A stretch of DNA of 39,336 nt from GCA-020352575 sp041635475. Its GTDB lineage: Bacteria; Actinomycetota; Acidimicrobiia; Spongiisociales; JAENVV01. Below are positions 31,664 to 39,336 of the stretch, one piece after another (the first letter of the stretch is position 1; the number at the start of each line of letters is the position of its first letter). The stretch is taken from contig JBFKVA010000012.1 in NCBI GenBank assembly GCA_041635475.1, positions 1 to 39,336 on the forward strand, read 5' to 3'. Under the pieces are notes generated by a model. That model did not search any database. It was not told where the DNA came from and saw only the letters and a program-made list of their open reading frames with translations. The position numbers were made by a program, and so were the translations under genes.

Positions 31664-31957
31664 ATGCGACGACTTCTCCCCATGCTCATGATCGCCGGAC
31701 TCCTGACGTTCTTGTTCGCCCCGTCCGCCCTGGCCAAGGAGGATCCGGCAGGGGAGGGGACCAAGGCCGAGGTCACGACCGACGTCGTCCCGGCCATCGA
31801 ACAGAACCTCTTCCTCCCCGCCGAGGAGGAGGTGCCGGACTGGACGTATCGGTTCATGATCCCGATCCTCGTCGCCCTCACGCTGGCAGCGGTCGTGGGG
31901 ACGACGATCCAGTACTTCGTCCGCGTCGTCCGCCCCCGCCACCTGCCGGCCGAGTGA
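31664..31957 (+). CDS. Small secreted/membrane hypothetical protein
   Basis: A 97-residue protein with a Sec signal peptide (RRLLPMLMIAGLLTFLFAP, cleavage plausible after SALA), an acidic extracytoplasmic middle of about 45 residues, and a C-terminal membrane helix (FMIPILVALTLAAVVGTTI) followed by a basic tail (RVVRPRH). It is therefore a type I single-pass protein. No family is recognised. It overlaps the metallohydrolase gene as GTGA and heads the run through tilS, hpt and ftsH, with its own -10. Confidence 0.75.
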   Translation: MRRLLPMLMIAGLLTFLFAPSALAKEDPAGEGTKAEVTTDVVPAIEQNLFLPAEEEVPDWTYRFMIPILVALTLAAVVGTTIQYFVRVVRPRHLPAE

Positions 31958-32973
31958 GTCAGCCGAGCGGTCCGTGGCCGCTGGCGGGCATCGTCGGGGC
32001 CCGTATCGCCGGCTCCTACCCCCTCGCGGACTCGTACCACCGGGACGTCCTGGCCCGCCAGCTTCCCGATCTCGTATCCACGGTCGAGCCGCTCGTCGCG
32101 TCGGAGACGGGCCTCGCTGCGGCCACGGCTCCCGAGGCAGCCCTCATCGACCGGGCTGTGTGGGTCGAGCGAAACCTGGGCTTCGTCCGCCACATCATGG
32201 AACGGCACGAGGAGGTGCTGGGGACGGCCTCCGCCCGGGCCACGGCCACCGGGGCGCTCGAGGCCGGGGCCCTCCTGGGGTTCCTCGGTCGCCGGGTCCT
32301 CGGTCAGTACGAGCTCGTGCTCCCCACGGGAGACGAGTCGGACGTCATCTTCCTGGTCGGCGACAACGTGCTCCACATCGAGCGAGAGCACCAGTTCAAC
32401 CCGACGGAGTTCCGAACGTGGATCATGCTCCACGAGTGCGCCCACCGTGCCCAGTTCACCGGTGTCCCTTGGCTCCGGGCGTACTTCCTGTCCCTCGTCG
32501 ATGACCTGGTTGCGAGCTCCGGTCGCGATCCGGATCGGATCGAGCGGGTACTCCGGAGACTCGTCGCCGCCGCCCGGCGTGACGTCCCCCTCGTCGACGA
32601 ACAGGGCTTGTTCGGCATCGTCGCCTCCCCGGAGCAGCGAGCCCAGCTCGATCGGGTGCAGGCCCTCATGAGCCTCCTGGAGGGCCACGGTCATGTGGTC
32701 ATGGACCGGATCGGGGCCCGCATCCTTCCCACCCAATCGAGGATGTCAGCCATTCTCAAGCGTCGACGTGCCGATCCCAAGATCGCCCTTCTCCTGCGCC
32801 TCACCGGGCTCGAGATGAAGATGCGCCAGTACGAGGACGGAAAGCGATTCGTCCTCGCCGTGGAGGCAACGGCCGGCTGGAGCGCCGTCGACGGCGCGTG
32901 GGAGTCCCCCGAGACCCTTCCCACGCTCGCCGAGATCGAACACCCCGACCGCTGGCTCGACCGGGTGGCGTGA
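31954..32973 (+). CDS. Zinc-dependent metallohydrolase (DUF2342 family)
   Basis: A 339-residue actinobacterial protein of the putative zinc metalloprotease/DUF2342 group. IMLHECAHRAQFTGVPWLR places an HExxH motif at H160-E161-H164, and IEREHQFNPTEFRTW and VEATAGWSAVDGAWESPETLPT are typical family segments. Some databases label relatives 'coenzyme F420 biosynthesis-associated'; the activity is unproven. No signal peptide is visible, so it is cytosolic. It starts with GTG at 31954 (GTGA overlap) and ends in TGATG overlapping tilS. The neighbourhood metallohydrolase-tilS-hpt-ftsH-fol is conserved in actinobacteria. Confidence 0.9.
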   Translation: MSQPSGPWPLAGIVGARIAGSYPLADSYHRDVLARQLPDLVSTVEPLVASETGLAAATAPEAALIDRAVWVERNLGFVRHIMERHEEVLGTASARATATGALEAGALLGFLGRRVLGQYELVLPTGDESDVIFLVGDNVLHIEREHQFNPTEFRTWIMLHECAHRAQFTGVPWLRAYFLSLVDDLVASSGRDPDRIERVLRRLVAAARRDVPLVDEQGLFGIVASPEQRAQLDRVQALMSLLEGHGHVVMDRIGARILPTQSRMSAILKRRRADPKIALLLRLTGLEMKMRQYEDGKRFVLAVEATAGWSAVDGAWESPETLPTLAEIEHPDRWLDRVA

Positions 32974-34211
32974 TGAGAGAACGGATCGCCGCCCGGGCCG
33001 CCCAGCTGGTCGCGGGGCGGCGGGTCATGGCCACGGTGTCGGGGGGAGCCGACTCCGGCGTGGCAGCGTGGGCCCTTCGTGGCCTGACGAACCGGGCGAT
33101 CCACATCCACCACGGGTACGAGGCCTCCGACCACCTGGCGGAGGCTGCGCGGGCCATCGCCGACGCCCTCGGGCTCGAGCTGACCGTGGTGCGGGTCGTG
33201 CCCCGGGGCCGCTCCGAGTCAGCCGCACGGGAGGCCAGGTGGAGGGCGATTTTCGAGATGATCGACGACGAGACCGTGGTCGCCACCGGCCACACCCGAG
33301 ACGACCAGGCCGAGACCGTGCTGCACAACCTCCTGCGGGGGAGCGGGCCAGAGGGGCTGGCGGCCATGCGCAACACCGATCGAATCGTCCGTCCGCTCCT
33401 CGACGAGACCCGGGAGGAGGTGCGGGCCCTGGCCCGATCCCTCGAACTCCCGTTCTTCGACGACCCGACCAACGCCTCGCGGGAGCATCGACGCAACCGC
33501 ATCCGCCACGAGCTCATCCCGATGCTCGAGGCCGGGTACAACCCCGCCTTGCGCGAGTCGCTGGCCAGGACCGCGGCCCATCTCGCCCAGGTACCCCAGC
33601 GCTCGGCCCCGTTCACGCACCGCGACGGGGTTGCTCGGATCCCCGTGGCGCTCCTCCGCACGGCCGAACCGATGGTCGCGGCCTCCACCATCCGAGAGGC
33701 CGTGCGCACGATCCGGCCCCCGTACCCGCCCACGGCGGCCGAAGTGGACAGGGTCATCGCGGTGGTGGCCGGCACCACCGGTCGGGCGGAGGTCGGTGGA
33801 GGAGTAGTGTGCCTCCGGGACCGCTCGTCGCTGCGGTTGGGCCCGATCCCGGACGCGCTCACCCCCGTCCGCCTGGAGGCGCCGGTCACGAGGGTTGGCG
33901 GCTTCCGTCTCGGGGTGCGGGACGCCTATCGGCGTCCTCTGCTGTCCCCGGAACGGACCCACTTGCGGGCAGACGTCGAGTGGTGGGCTCGGGCCCCCGA
34001 GGCCACGGATCGGATCGCCCTTCCGTCCGGGCACAAGTCGGTATGGGACGCCCTGGCCGAGGCCGGTGTCCCGGCGGAGCTTCGCCCGGCATGGCCGGTC
34101 GTGGCCGACGGTGACTCGGTCGCTTGGATCCCACTGGTTCGCCGGGCGGCCGCCGCGAGGCCCGACGGCGTTGGCTACCTTGAGGTCGACACCTACGAGG
34201 AGCTGTGGTGA
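32973..34211 (+). CDS. tilS: tRNA(Ile)-lysidine synthase
   Basis: A 412-residue N-type ATP pyrophosphatase that converts C34 of the CAT-anticodon tRNA-Ile to lysidine so it reads AUA. MATVSGGADSGVAAWAL is the PP-loop (SGGxDS). ATGHTRDDQAETVLHNLLRGSG and FFDDPTNASREHRRNRIRHELIP are diagnostic for TilS. The start ATG at 32973 shares one base with the upstream stop (TGATG). The gene ends within the hpt start (GTGA). Confidence 0.95.
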   Translation: MRERIAARAAQLVAGRRVMATVSGGADSGVAAWALRGLTNRAIHIHHGYEASDHLAEAARAIADALGLELTVVRVVPRGRSESAAREARWRAIFEMIDDETVVATGHTRDDQAETVLHNLLRGSGPEGLAAMRNTDRIVRPLLDETREEVRALARSLELPFFDDPTNASREHRRNRIRHELIPMLEAGYNPALRESLARTAAHLAQVPQRSAPFTHRDGVARIPVALLRTAEPMVAASTIREAVRTIRPPYPPTAAEVDRVIAVVAGTTGRAEVGGGVVCLRDRSSLRLGPIPDALTPVRLEAPVTRVGGFRLGVRDAYRRPLLSPERTHLRADVEWWARAPEATDRIALPSGHKSVWDALAEAGVPAELRPAWPVVADGDSVAWIPLVRRAAAARPDGVGYLEVDTYEELW

Positions 34212-34735
34212 GGATCGAACGGACGTTGATCACCGAGGACGAACTGGCGGAGCGGATCGCTCAGCTGGGCGCCGAGATCAGTGACGACTACCAGGGCAAA
34301 GACCTCCTCATCGTGGGGGTTCTCAAGGGTGCGTTCATGGTGATGGCAGACTTGGCCCGGGCCATCACCGTGCCTGTCGAGTTCGACTTCATGGCCGTGT
34401 CCTCGTACGGCGCCGCCACCCAGACCTCGGGTGTCGTGCGGATCCTCAAGGACCTCGACCACGAGATCGAGGGCCGCGACGTGCTCGTCATCGAGGACAT
34501 CATCGACTCGGGCCTCACGCTCTCCTACCTCATCCGCAGCCTCAAGGTGCGTCGCCCGGCATCCCTGGCGATCGCCGCCCTGCTCCGCAAGACGGGAATC
34601 CAGCGCGTCCCCCTCGACGTGCGCTACGTCGGGTTCGAGATCGGTGAGGAGTTCGTCGTCGGGTACGGCCTGGACTACGCGGGCAAGCTCAGGAACCTCC
34701 CCTACGTCGGGATCCTCGACCAGTCATCCATCTGA
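34208..34735 (+). CDS. hpt: Hypoxanthine-guanine phosphoribosyltransferase
   Basis: A 175-residue HPRT salvaging hypoxanthine and guanine with PRPP. VLVIEDIIDSGLTLSYL is the PRPP-binding motif, LIVGVLKGAFMVMADL is the loop I region, and DFMAVSSYG and GLDYAGKLRNLPYVG complete the family pattern. There are two GTG candidates: 34205 and 34208. I chose 34208 because it overlaps the tilS stop as GTGA and has AGGAG at 5 nt. The tilS-hpt-ftsH order is widespread. Confidence 0.96.
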   Translation: MRIERTLITEDELAERIAQLGAEISDDYQGKDLLIVGVLKGAFMVMADLARAITVPVEFDFMAVSSYGAATQTSGVVRILKDLDHEIEGRDVLVIEDIIDSGLTLSYLIRSLKVRRPASLAIAALLRKTGIQRVPLDVRYVGFEIGEEFVVGYGLDYAGKLRNLPYVGILDQSSI

Positions 34736-34813
34736 CGGCACGCCCGGAAGGGTGCCACTACCGCCCCGACCGACATACCATGGCTTGACCCAAGAGAACC
34801 AAGTGAGCCCCCT

Positions 34814-36736
34814 GTGAATCGCACCGTTCGTACCGTCGTCGTCTACGCCGCGGTGATCCTCCTGATGGTGTTCGCCGCGCAGACGATGTTCGAGCGCGCC
34901 GGGGGGCCCGAGGACGTCACGTTCGACCAGTTCACGGCGGCCATCGACGACGGCAGGCTCGAGGCCGTGCTCATGAACACGGCGAGCGAGACCGTGTTCG
35001 GATACTTCGACGTCGCCGACATCGCGACCCTCGGGGACCAGACGCCGGACATTGCCACGTCGTACGTGAAGGGGTTCGAGGAGCAGTTGACCGAGAAGAT
35101 CCGCGATGCCGGCGTGCCCCTCAGTGTCTCGACGGAGGAGCAGGTCGGACTGTGGACGGTGCTCCTGGGCTTCCTGCCCTACCTCCTGCTCTTCGGGATG
35201 ATGATCTTCATCTTCACCCAGATGCAGGGTGGAGGAAACCGCGTCATGCAGTTCGGGAAGGCCAAGGCCAAACAGGTGGGCAAGGACCACCCGAAGGTGA
35301 CCTTCTCCGACGTGGCGGGCCTCGAAGAGGCCATCGAGGAACTGCACGAACTCAAGGAGTTCCTCCAGACCCCCGGCAAGTTCAGGGCGATGGGCGCCAA
35401 GATCCCCAAGGGTGTCCTCCTGTTCGGCCCCCCCGGCACCGGCAAGACCCTGCTGGCTCGAGCGGTGGCCGGTGAGGCCGGTGTCCCCTTCTTCACGATC
35501 TCGGGCTCGGACTTCGTGGAGATGTTCGTGGGTGTCGGCGCCAGCCGGGTGCGCGACCTGTTCGAGCAGGCCAAGGCGTCGGCCCCGGCCATCGTGTTCA
35601 TCGACGAGATAGACGCCGTCGGTCGTCACCGGGGAGCGGGTCTCGGTGGTGGGCATGACGAGCGCGAGCAAACCCTCAACCAACTCCTCGTCGAACTCGA
35701 CGGATTCGAGGCGAACTCCGGGGTGATCGTGATCGCGGCCACCAACCGCCCCGACATCCTCGATCCCGCACTCCTTCGCCCGGGCCGCTTCGACCGGCAG
35801 GTCGTCGTGGACCGCCCCGACCTCAAGGGTCGCTCCGCAATCCTCACCGTGCATGCCCAGGGCAAGCCGCTCGACTCCGACATCGACTTGGAGACGATCG
35901 CCCGGCAGACACCCGGGTTCACGGGTGCCGACCTGGCGAACCTCATCAACGAGGCGGCCCTGCTGTCGGCCAGGCGCGATCTCAAGCTCATCGGGATGGC
36001 CGAACTCGAAGAGGCCATCGAGCGGGTCATCGCCGGACCGGAGCGCAAGAGCCGGGTCCAAACCGAGGACGAACGGCGCCTCACGGCCTACCACGAAGGC
36101 GGCCACGCCCTCGTCGGGTTTGCCCTCCCCAACTCGGATCCGATCCACAAGGTGACGATCATCCCCCGGGGACGGGCCGGCGGCTACACCTTGGCGCTCC
36201 CCGACGAGGACCGCAGCTACTCGAGGCGATCTGAGCTCGTCGACCGCCTCGCCATGCTCCTTGGCGGCCGAACGGCAGAGGAGATCATCTTCGGCGACCC
36301 GACCACCGGGGCTGGCAACGACATCGACAAGGCCACGGACCTCGCGCGCAAGATGGTCATGGAGTACGGGATGTCCGACCGCCTCGGCCCCATGAAGTAC
36401 GGCAAGGCCGAGGGTGAGGTCTTCCTCGGACGCGACTACGCCCGCCATCAGGACTACTCCGACGAAGTCGCCGCGCACATCGATGAGGAGGTGCGTCGCC
36501 TCATCGGACGGGCGCACGCCGAGGCCGAGCAGATCCTCACCACCCACATCGACGCGCTCCATGCCATAGCCGCCGCCCTCCTGGACCAGGAGACGTTGTC
36601 GGCCGAGGAGGTGAAGGAGGTGCTCGCCTCCGTCCCCAAGTGGCGGCACGCCTCCAACGGGTCGGGACGAATCGAGCATCCCGCCTCCGGGAACGGTCAG
36701 GGTGGCCCCAGCGTGGCGGCCGCCACCACCGAGTGA
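34814..36736 (+). CDS. ftsH: ATP-dependent zinc metalloprotease FtsH
   Basis: A 640-residue membrane AAA+ protease. Two N-terminal membrane helices (VVVYAAVILLMVFAA and LLGFLPYLLLFGMMIFIF) flank an extracytoplasmic segment. The AAA domain has Walker A FGPPGTGKT, Walker B VFIDEIDAVG and the SRH region RPGRFDRQ. The protease has HEGGH (HExxH) and a distal Asp in TGAGNDIDKATDLA. It degrades misfolded membrane proteins and regulators. It starts with GTG at 34814; another GTG 11 nt upstream hits a stop. TACCAT at 34776-34781 is a candidate -10 giving a leader of about 26 nt. Confidence 0.97.
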   Translation: MNRTVRTVVVYAAVILLMVFAAQTMFERAGGPEDVTFDQFTAAIDDGRLEAVLMNTASETVFGYFDVADIATLGDQTPDIATSYVKGFEEQLTEKIRDAGVPLSVSTEEQVGLWTVLLGFLPYLLLFGMMIFIFTQMQGGGNRVMQFGKAKAKQVGKDHPKVTFSDVAGLEEAIEELHELKEFLQTPGKFRAMGAKIPKGVLLFGPPGTGKTLLARAVAGEAGVPFFTISGSDFVEMFVGVGASRVRDLFEQAKASAPAIVFIDEIDAVGRHRGAGLGGGHDEREQTLNQLLVELDGFEANSGVIVIAATNRPDILDPALLRPGRFDRQVVVDRPDLKGRSAILTVHAQGKPLDSDIDLETIARQTPGFTGADLANLINEAALLSARRDLKLIGMAELEEAIERVIAGPERKSRVQTEDERRLTAYHEGGHALVGFALPNSDPIHKVTIIPRGRAGGYTLALPDEDRSYSRRSELVDRLAMLLGGRTAEEIIFGDPTTGAGNDIDKATDLARKMVMEYGMSDRLGPMKYGKAEGEVFLGRDYARHQDYSDEVAAHIDEEVRRLIGRAHAEAEQILTTHIDALHAIAAALLDQETLSAEEVKEVLASVPKWRHASNGSGRIEHPASGNGQGGPSVAAATTE

Positions 36737-37593
36737 CACCCCCAGCCGTCCCACGATCGTGGGAACTGCGAACCCGTGTCCTCACCCCGACGCGGCGCGC
36801 CCTCATCATGGGGGTTCTCAACACGACACCGGACTCCTTCAGCGACGGGGGCTCATGCCCCGACACCGCCTCGGCCGTTGCCCGCGGCCTGGAACTCGTG
36901 CGGGACGGGGCCGACATCGTCGACGTCGGTGGCGAGTCCACGCGACCCGGCGCCGCGCCGGTGGATGCCGCCGAGGAGACGGACCGGATCGTGCCGGTGG
37001 TGGCGAAGCTGGCTGAGCGGCAGGTCGTCGTCTCGATCGACACGACGAAGCCGGCGGTGGCCGCGGCAGCCCTGGCGGCCGGTGCCGAGATCGTCAACGA
37101 CATATCCGGCCTCCGATCGGGCGAGATGCGAGCACTGGTGGCCGAGGCAGGGGCAGGCGTCGTGATCATGCACATGCAGGGCGCTCCCGGGACGATGCAG
37201 GACGAACCCACCTACGACGACGTGGTGGGCGAAGTCGAGGCGTTCCTGTTGGCGTCGATCGACTCGGCCATGGCAGCCGGCGTTCGGCCCGAGAGGATCG
37301 CCATCGACCCGGGGATCGGGTTCGGCAAGACGCTCGAGCACAACCTCGAACTGTTGGCGGCGACACCCCGCCTGGCGGCCCACGGCTACCCCGTCCTCAT
37401 CGGCCACAGCCGCAAGCGGTTCCTGGGGACCATCTCGGGGATCGATCGCCCCGCCGACCGGGACGGCGTCTCGGCCGTGCTGTCCGGGATCCTGGGGTTC
37501 CTCGGCGCCTCGGTGGTACGCGTCCACGACGTGAAGGTGACCGAGGATGCACTACTCACGGCCGCAGCTATCGTGCGCCAAAGCACGGCGTAG
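36733..37593 (+). CDS. folP: Dihydropteroate synthase
   Basis: A 286-residue folate enzyme joining p-aminobenzoate to dihydropterin pyrophosphate; it is the sulfonamide target. All family motifs are visible: IMGVLNTTPDSFSDGG, VDVGGESTRPGAAPV, VSIDTTKPAVAAAAL, IMHMQGAPGTMQ, AIDPGIGFGKTLEHN and IGHSRKRFLG. It starts with GTG at 36733 overlapping the ftsH stop (GTGA), so the genes are coupled. folB lies 500 nt away on the other strand; folE and folK are not between them as in many actinobacteria. Confidence 0.97.
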   Translation: MTPPAVPRSWELRTRVLTPTRRALIMGVLNTTPDSFSDGGSCPDTASAVARGLELVRDGADIVDVGGESTRPGAAPVDAAEETDRIVPVVAKLAERQVVVSIDTTKPAVAAAALAAGAEIVNDISGLRSGEMRALVAEAGAGVVIMHMQGAPGTMQDEPTYDDVVGEVEAFLLASIDSAMAAGVRPERIAIDPGIGFGKTLEHNLELLAATPRLAAHGYPVLIGHSRKRFLGTISGIDRPADRDGVSAVLSGILGFLGASVVRVHDVKVTEDALLTAAAIVRQSTA

Positions 37594-37604
37594 GAGTGCC
37601 TCGA

Positions 37605-38081
37605 ATGGCGACCGGACTCGAACCAAGGGACTTCACGTGGGTCATCCGCGGTCGGCTGGCCGTGTCCCAGCGGGTCGGGGGCTACGGGGATCACCACCGC
37701 AGGATCCGGCGTGAGGAGGAGCTCACCTGGCTCGTCCGCAATGGCTTCACGGGGATCATCGCCCTGTGCGACTCCTCGGAGGGATTCGACCACTACCGGG
37801 AGGTCGGATTCGAGGTCTTCCACCACCCGATTCCCGTCGGGGACGAGAGCAGCTTCGCCCAAGGGTTCTTCGACCTGGTCGGTGAGGCGCTCAGGGACCG
37901 GGAAGCCACGATCCTCGCTCATCGGGACTTCATCGACGACACCATCATCGGTCTGCTGGGTGGCTACCTCGTGGCCTCCGGCATGCTCGCGTCGTCGGTG
38001 CAGGCGATGGCCATCATCCAGGAGATCGCCAAGCGACCGCTGGGACCCCTTGGGAGATCCCTCATCCCGGCCGTCAGTTGA
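37605..38081 (+). CDS. Protein phosphatase-fold protein lacking catalytic Cys/Arg
   Basis: A 158-residue protein. FTWVIRGRLAVSQRVGG, LTWLVRNGFTGIIAL and VFHHPIPV match the start of dual-specificity phosphatases (WVxPGRLAxS, then LxxxGIxxVVxL, then HxPIPD). Where these enzymes have the P-loop H-C-x5-R-T, this protein reads ILAHRDFIDDTIIGLLGGYL: Cys is Arg, and the Arg position is Asp. The helix after the loop is preserved. It is thus probably a pseudophosphatase or a changed activity. The ATG at 37605 is chosen because AGGAG lies 7 nt upstream; a GTG at 37596 adjoins the RBS too closely. It follows folP by 11 nt and is probably cotranscribed. Confidence 0.7.
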   Translation: MATGLEPRDFTWVIRGRLAVSQRVGGYGDHHRRIRREEELTWLVRNGFTGIIALCDSSEGFDHYREVGFEVFHHPIPVGDESSFAQGFFDLVGEALRDREATILAHRDFIDDTIIGLLGGYLVASGMLASSVQAMAIIQEIAKRPLGPLGRSLIPAVS

Positions 38082-38084
38082 CGT

Positions 38085-38453
38085 TCAGCCGCGGCGACCG
38101 CGGGTGACCGTCACCGCCACGTCGGCGAACGGGTGCCCGATGGGGGCCTCGGGCTTGTGCACGGTCACGGTGATCGAATCCACCGCCGGGAACGAGCCCA
38201 GCACCACGTCGGCGATCGCCCCCGCCACCCCCTCGATGAGGTCGAATGCCGGCCCTGACACGACCTCGGCGACACGGTCGGCCACCGCGCCGTAGTCGAC
38301 GGTGTCGAGGAGATCGTCGGACGCCACTGCCGGGGTGAGGTCGAGGTCGAGGGCCACGTCGACGACGAACTCCTGGCCGTGTTGGCGTTCGTCATCGAAC
38401 ACCCCGTGCCAACCATGGGCGCGAAGGCCGGTGAGGGTGATGCGATCCTGCAT
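38085..38453 (-). CDS. folB: Dihydroneopterin aldolase
   Basis: A 122-residue FolB that cleaves dihydroneopterin to hydroxymethyl-dihydropterin in folate synthesis. ITLTGLRAHGWHGVFDDERQ is the conserved substrate-binding start with the catalytic Glu region. TVDYGAVADRVAEVV, FDLIEGVAGAIADVVL and VTVHKPEAPIG (catalytic Lys) complete the family. It is transcribed against folP and converges with the phosphatase-fold gene (3-nt gap). TACGAT lies 6 nt before its ATG, with ACGACA 17 nt further upstream as a fair -35. Confidence 0.95.
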   Translation of the reverse strand: MQDRITLTGLRAHGWHGVFDDERQHGQEFVVDVALDLDLTPAVASDDLLDTVDYGAVADRVAEVVSGPAFDLIEGVAGAIADVVLGSFPAVDSITVTVHKPEAPIGHPFADVAVTVTRGRRG

Positions 38454-38459
38454 CGACCG

Positions 38460-38465
38460 ATCGTA
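38460..38465 (-). promoter_or_regulatory. -10 element of folB (TACGAT)
   Basis: TACGAT on the minus strand, 6 nt before the ATG at 38453. ACGACA at 38483-38488, spaced 17 nt, is a plausible -35. Confidence 0.5.
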
Positions 38466-38507
38466 CCGGGTACTCCCCGGCCTGTCGTTGGGGGGACCGC
38501 GGGTCGC

Positions 38508-38513
38508 TACCCT
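38508..38513 (+). promoter_or_regulatory. -10 element of lysS (TACCCT)
   Basis: TACCCT lies 8 nt before the ATG at 38522, with no RBS. It is divergent from the folB promoter. Confidence 0.45.
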
Positions 38514-38521
38514 GCTCGGCC

Positions 38522-39336
38522 ATGACAGAACACGCCGACGACCCGGTCGCCGGGGACGTCGAAGACAACCGGCTGGTGGCCATCCGGCGCGAGAAGCTGC
38601 AACGGATCGTCGAAGCCGGGTCGGATCCCTATCCCGTCGGGGGCCCCGTCCCCGACGTCACCGCGGCTGCGCTGGCGTCCCTGTTCGGAGGACTCGAGCC
38701 GGGGGCCGAGACCGGGGTCGAGGTGACGGTGGGGGGCCGGGTCCGGGTGATTCGCAGCTTCGGCAAGCTGAGATTCGTGGTGCTGCAGGACGCCACGGGT
38801 CAGATCCAGCTCTTCGTCGCCCAGGGGTCGCTCGAGCCCGAGGCGTTCGAGCGTTTCGACGCCCTCGACGTCGGAGACTGGGTGGTCGCCTCGGGCGAGG
38901 TGATGGCCACCAGGAAAGGCGAGCTGAGCGTCCGGGTCGAGTCCTTTGAGCTCTCGGCCAAGGCGCTGCGACCCCTCCCCGACAAGTGGCATGGCCTCAC
39001 CGACAAGCAGGTGCGGTTCCGCCGGCGATACCTCGATCTCATCGTCAACGACGACGCCCGCCGGATCGCCCGCGCCCGGAGCCTGATCGTCTCAGCCCTC
39101 CGCGACGCCTATCGGGATGAGGGGTACATGGAGGTCGAGACCCCGATGCTCCAGGCCCAGCCCGGGGGGGCCATTGCCCGCCCCTTCGTCACCCATCACA
39201 ACGCCCTGGGAATCGACATGTATCTCCGGATCGCTCCCGAGCTCTACCTCAAGCGGCTCGTCGTGGGCGGAATGGAGCGCGTCTTCGAACTGAACCGGAA
39301 CTTCAGGAACGAGGGAATCGACCAGACCCACAGCCC
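38522..39336 (+). CDS. lysS: Lysyl-tRNA synthetase, class II, N-terminal part (runs off window)
   Basis: The first 271 codons are open to the window end without a stop. The N-terminal NRLVAIRREKLQRIVEAGSD helix is followed by the OB-fold anticodon-binding domain (VTVGGRVRVIRSFGKLRFV, LQDATGQIQLF, VGDWVVASGEV). The class II core then begins: FRRRYLDLIVN, GYMEVETPMLQ (motif 1), GGAIARPFVTHHNAL, LRIAPELYLKRLVVGG, and FELNRNFRNEGIDQTH (motif 2). These are LysS details; AspS and AsnS differ at GGA-ARPF. The ATG at 38522 follows TACCCT by 8 nt. Genes for lysS next to folate genes are common in actinobacteria. Confidence 0.95.
   Translation, partial: MTEHADDPVAGDVEDNRLVAIRREKLQRIVEAGSDPYPVGGPVPDVTAAALASLFGGLEPGAETGVEVTVGGRVRVIRSFGKLRFVVLQDATGQIQLFVAQGSLEPEAFERFDALDVGDWVVASGEVMATRKGELSVRVESFELSAKALRPLPDKWHGLTDKQVRFRRRYLDLIVNDDARRIARARSLIVSALRDAYRDEGYMEVETPMLQAQPGGAIARPFVTHHNALGIDMYLRIAPELYLKRLVVGGMERVFELNRNFRNEGIDQTHS

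Noticed and set aside
34724..36754. 676-codon open frame antisense to ftsH
   Set aside because: Shadow of a GC-rich gene on the other strand: low-complexity Gly/Arg/Val/His-rich translation, no domain, while ftsH is unmistakable.

Overview
This is a GC-rich chromosomal window (most codons end in G or C) from an actinobacterium. Pointers to the phylum are a WhiB iron-sulfur regulator, a DUF222/HNH (13E12-type) protein, a Ddn-type F420-dependent nitroreductase relative, a SigR/RsrA-like pair, and the metallohydrolase-tilS-hpt-ftsH-folate cluster. An Acidimicrobiia-like lineage is my inference, not something the sequence proves. No prophage, insertion sequence, integrase or CRISPR array is visible. 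Genes are tightly packed and many overlap as GTGA, ATGA or TGATG.

Layout. 1-1400 (minus): start of an adenosine deaminase gene and a DUF222/HNH endonuclease gene whose start codon lies inside a perfect SOS (LexA) box. 1492-7599 (plus): purN-purH, then the DEAH helicase hrpA. 7609-9768 (minus): a small membrane protein, a two-domain AhpD-like protein interrupted by one in-frame TGA that I read as selenocysteine, and a nitroreductase. 9896-13488: hemolysin-III protein, SixA-like phosphatase, folD, a GNAT remnant and NADP-isocitrate dehydrogenase. 13517-15462 (minus): a lipoprotein metalloprotease with two small membrane proteins. 15586-20482: malate dehydrogenase, an SCP2 protein and sdhCAB, so three TCA-cycle loci (icd, mdh, sdh) lie close together. 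20568-25866: whiB, an anchored unknown, PIN-PhoH ATPase and topA. 26044-29007 (plus): MFS transporter, tmk, holB. 29092-30659: a badH-badI pair for cyclohexanecarboxyl-CoA-type ring degradation. 30670-30741: tRNA-Thr(CGT). 30816-31611: ECF sigma and zinc anti-sigma. 31664-38081: small secreted protein, metallohydrolase, tilS, hpt, ftsH, folP and a phosphatase-fold protein lacking its catalytic residues. 38085-39336: folB (minus) and the 5' part of lysS.

The two strongest unusual signals are (i) the predicted selenoprotein, with C-F-Y-U-x3-H at the AhpD active site and a 7-bp hairpin at SECIS distance after the UGA, and (ii) a recurring promoter grammar in which a TANNNT hexamer ends 6-9 nt before the start codon. 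The second appears at 13 genes and suggests leaderless mRNAs are the rule for first genes of transcription units here. The SOS box of the HNH gene sits in the same architecture, so LexA would cover the start point and the first codons.
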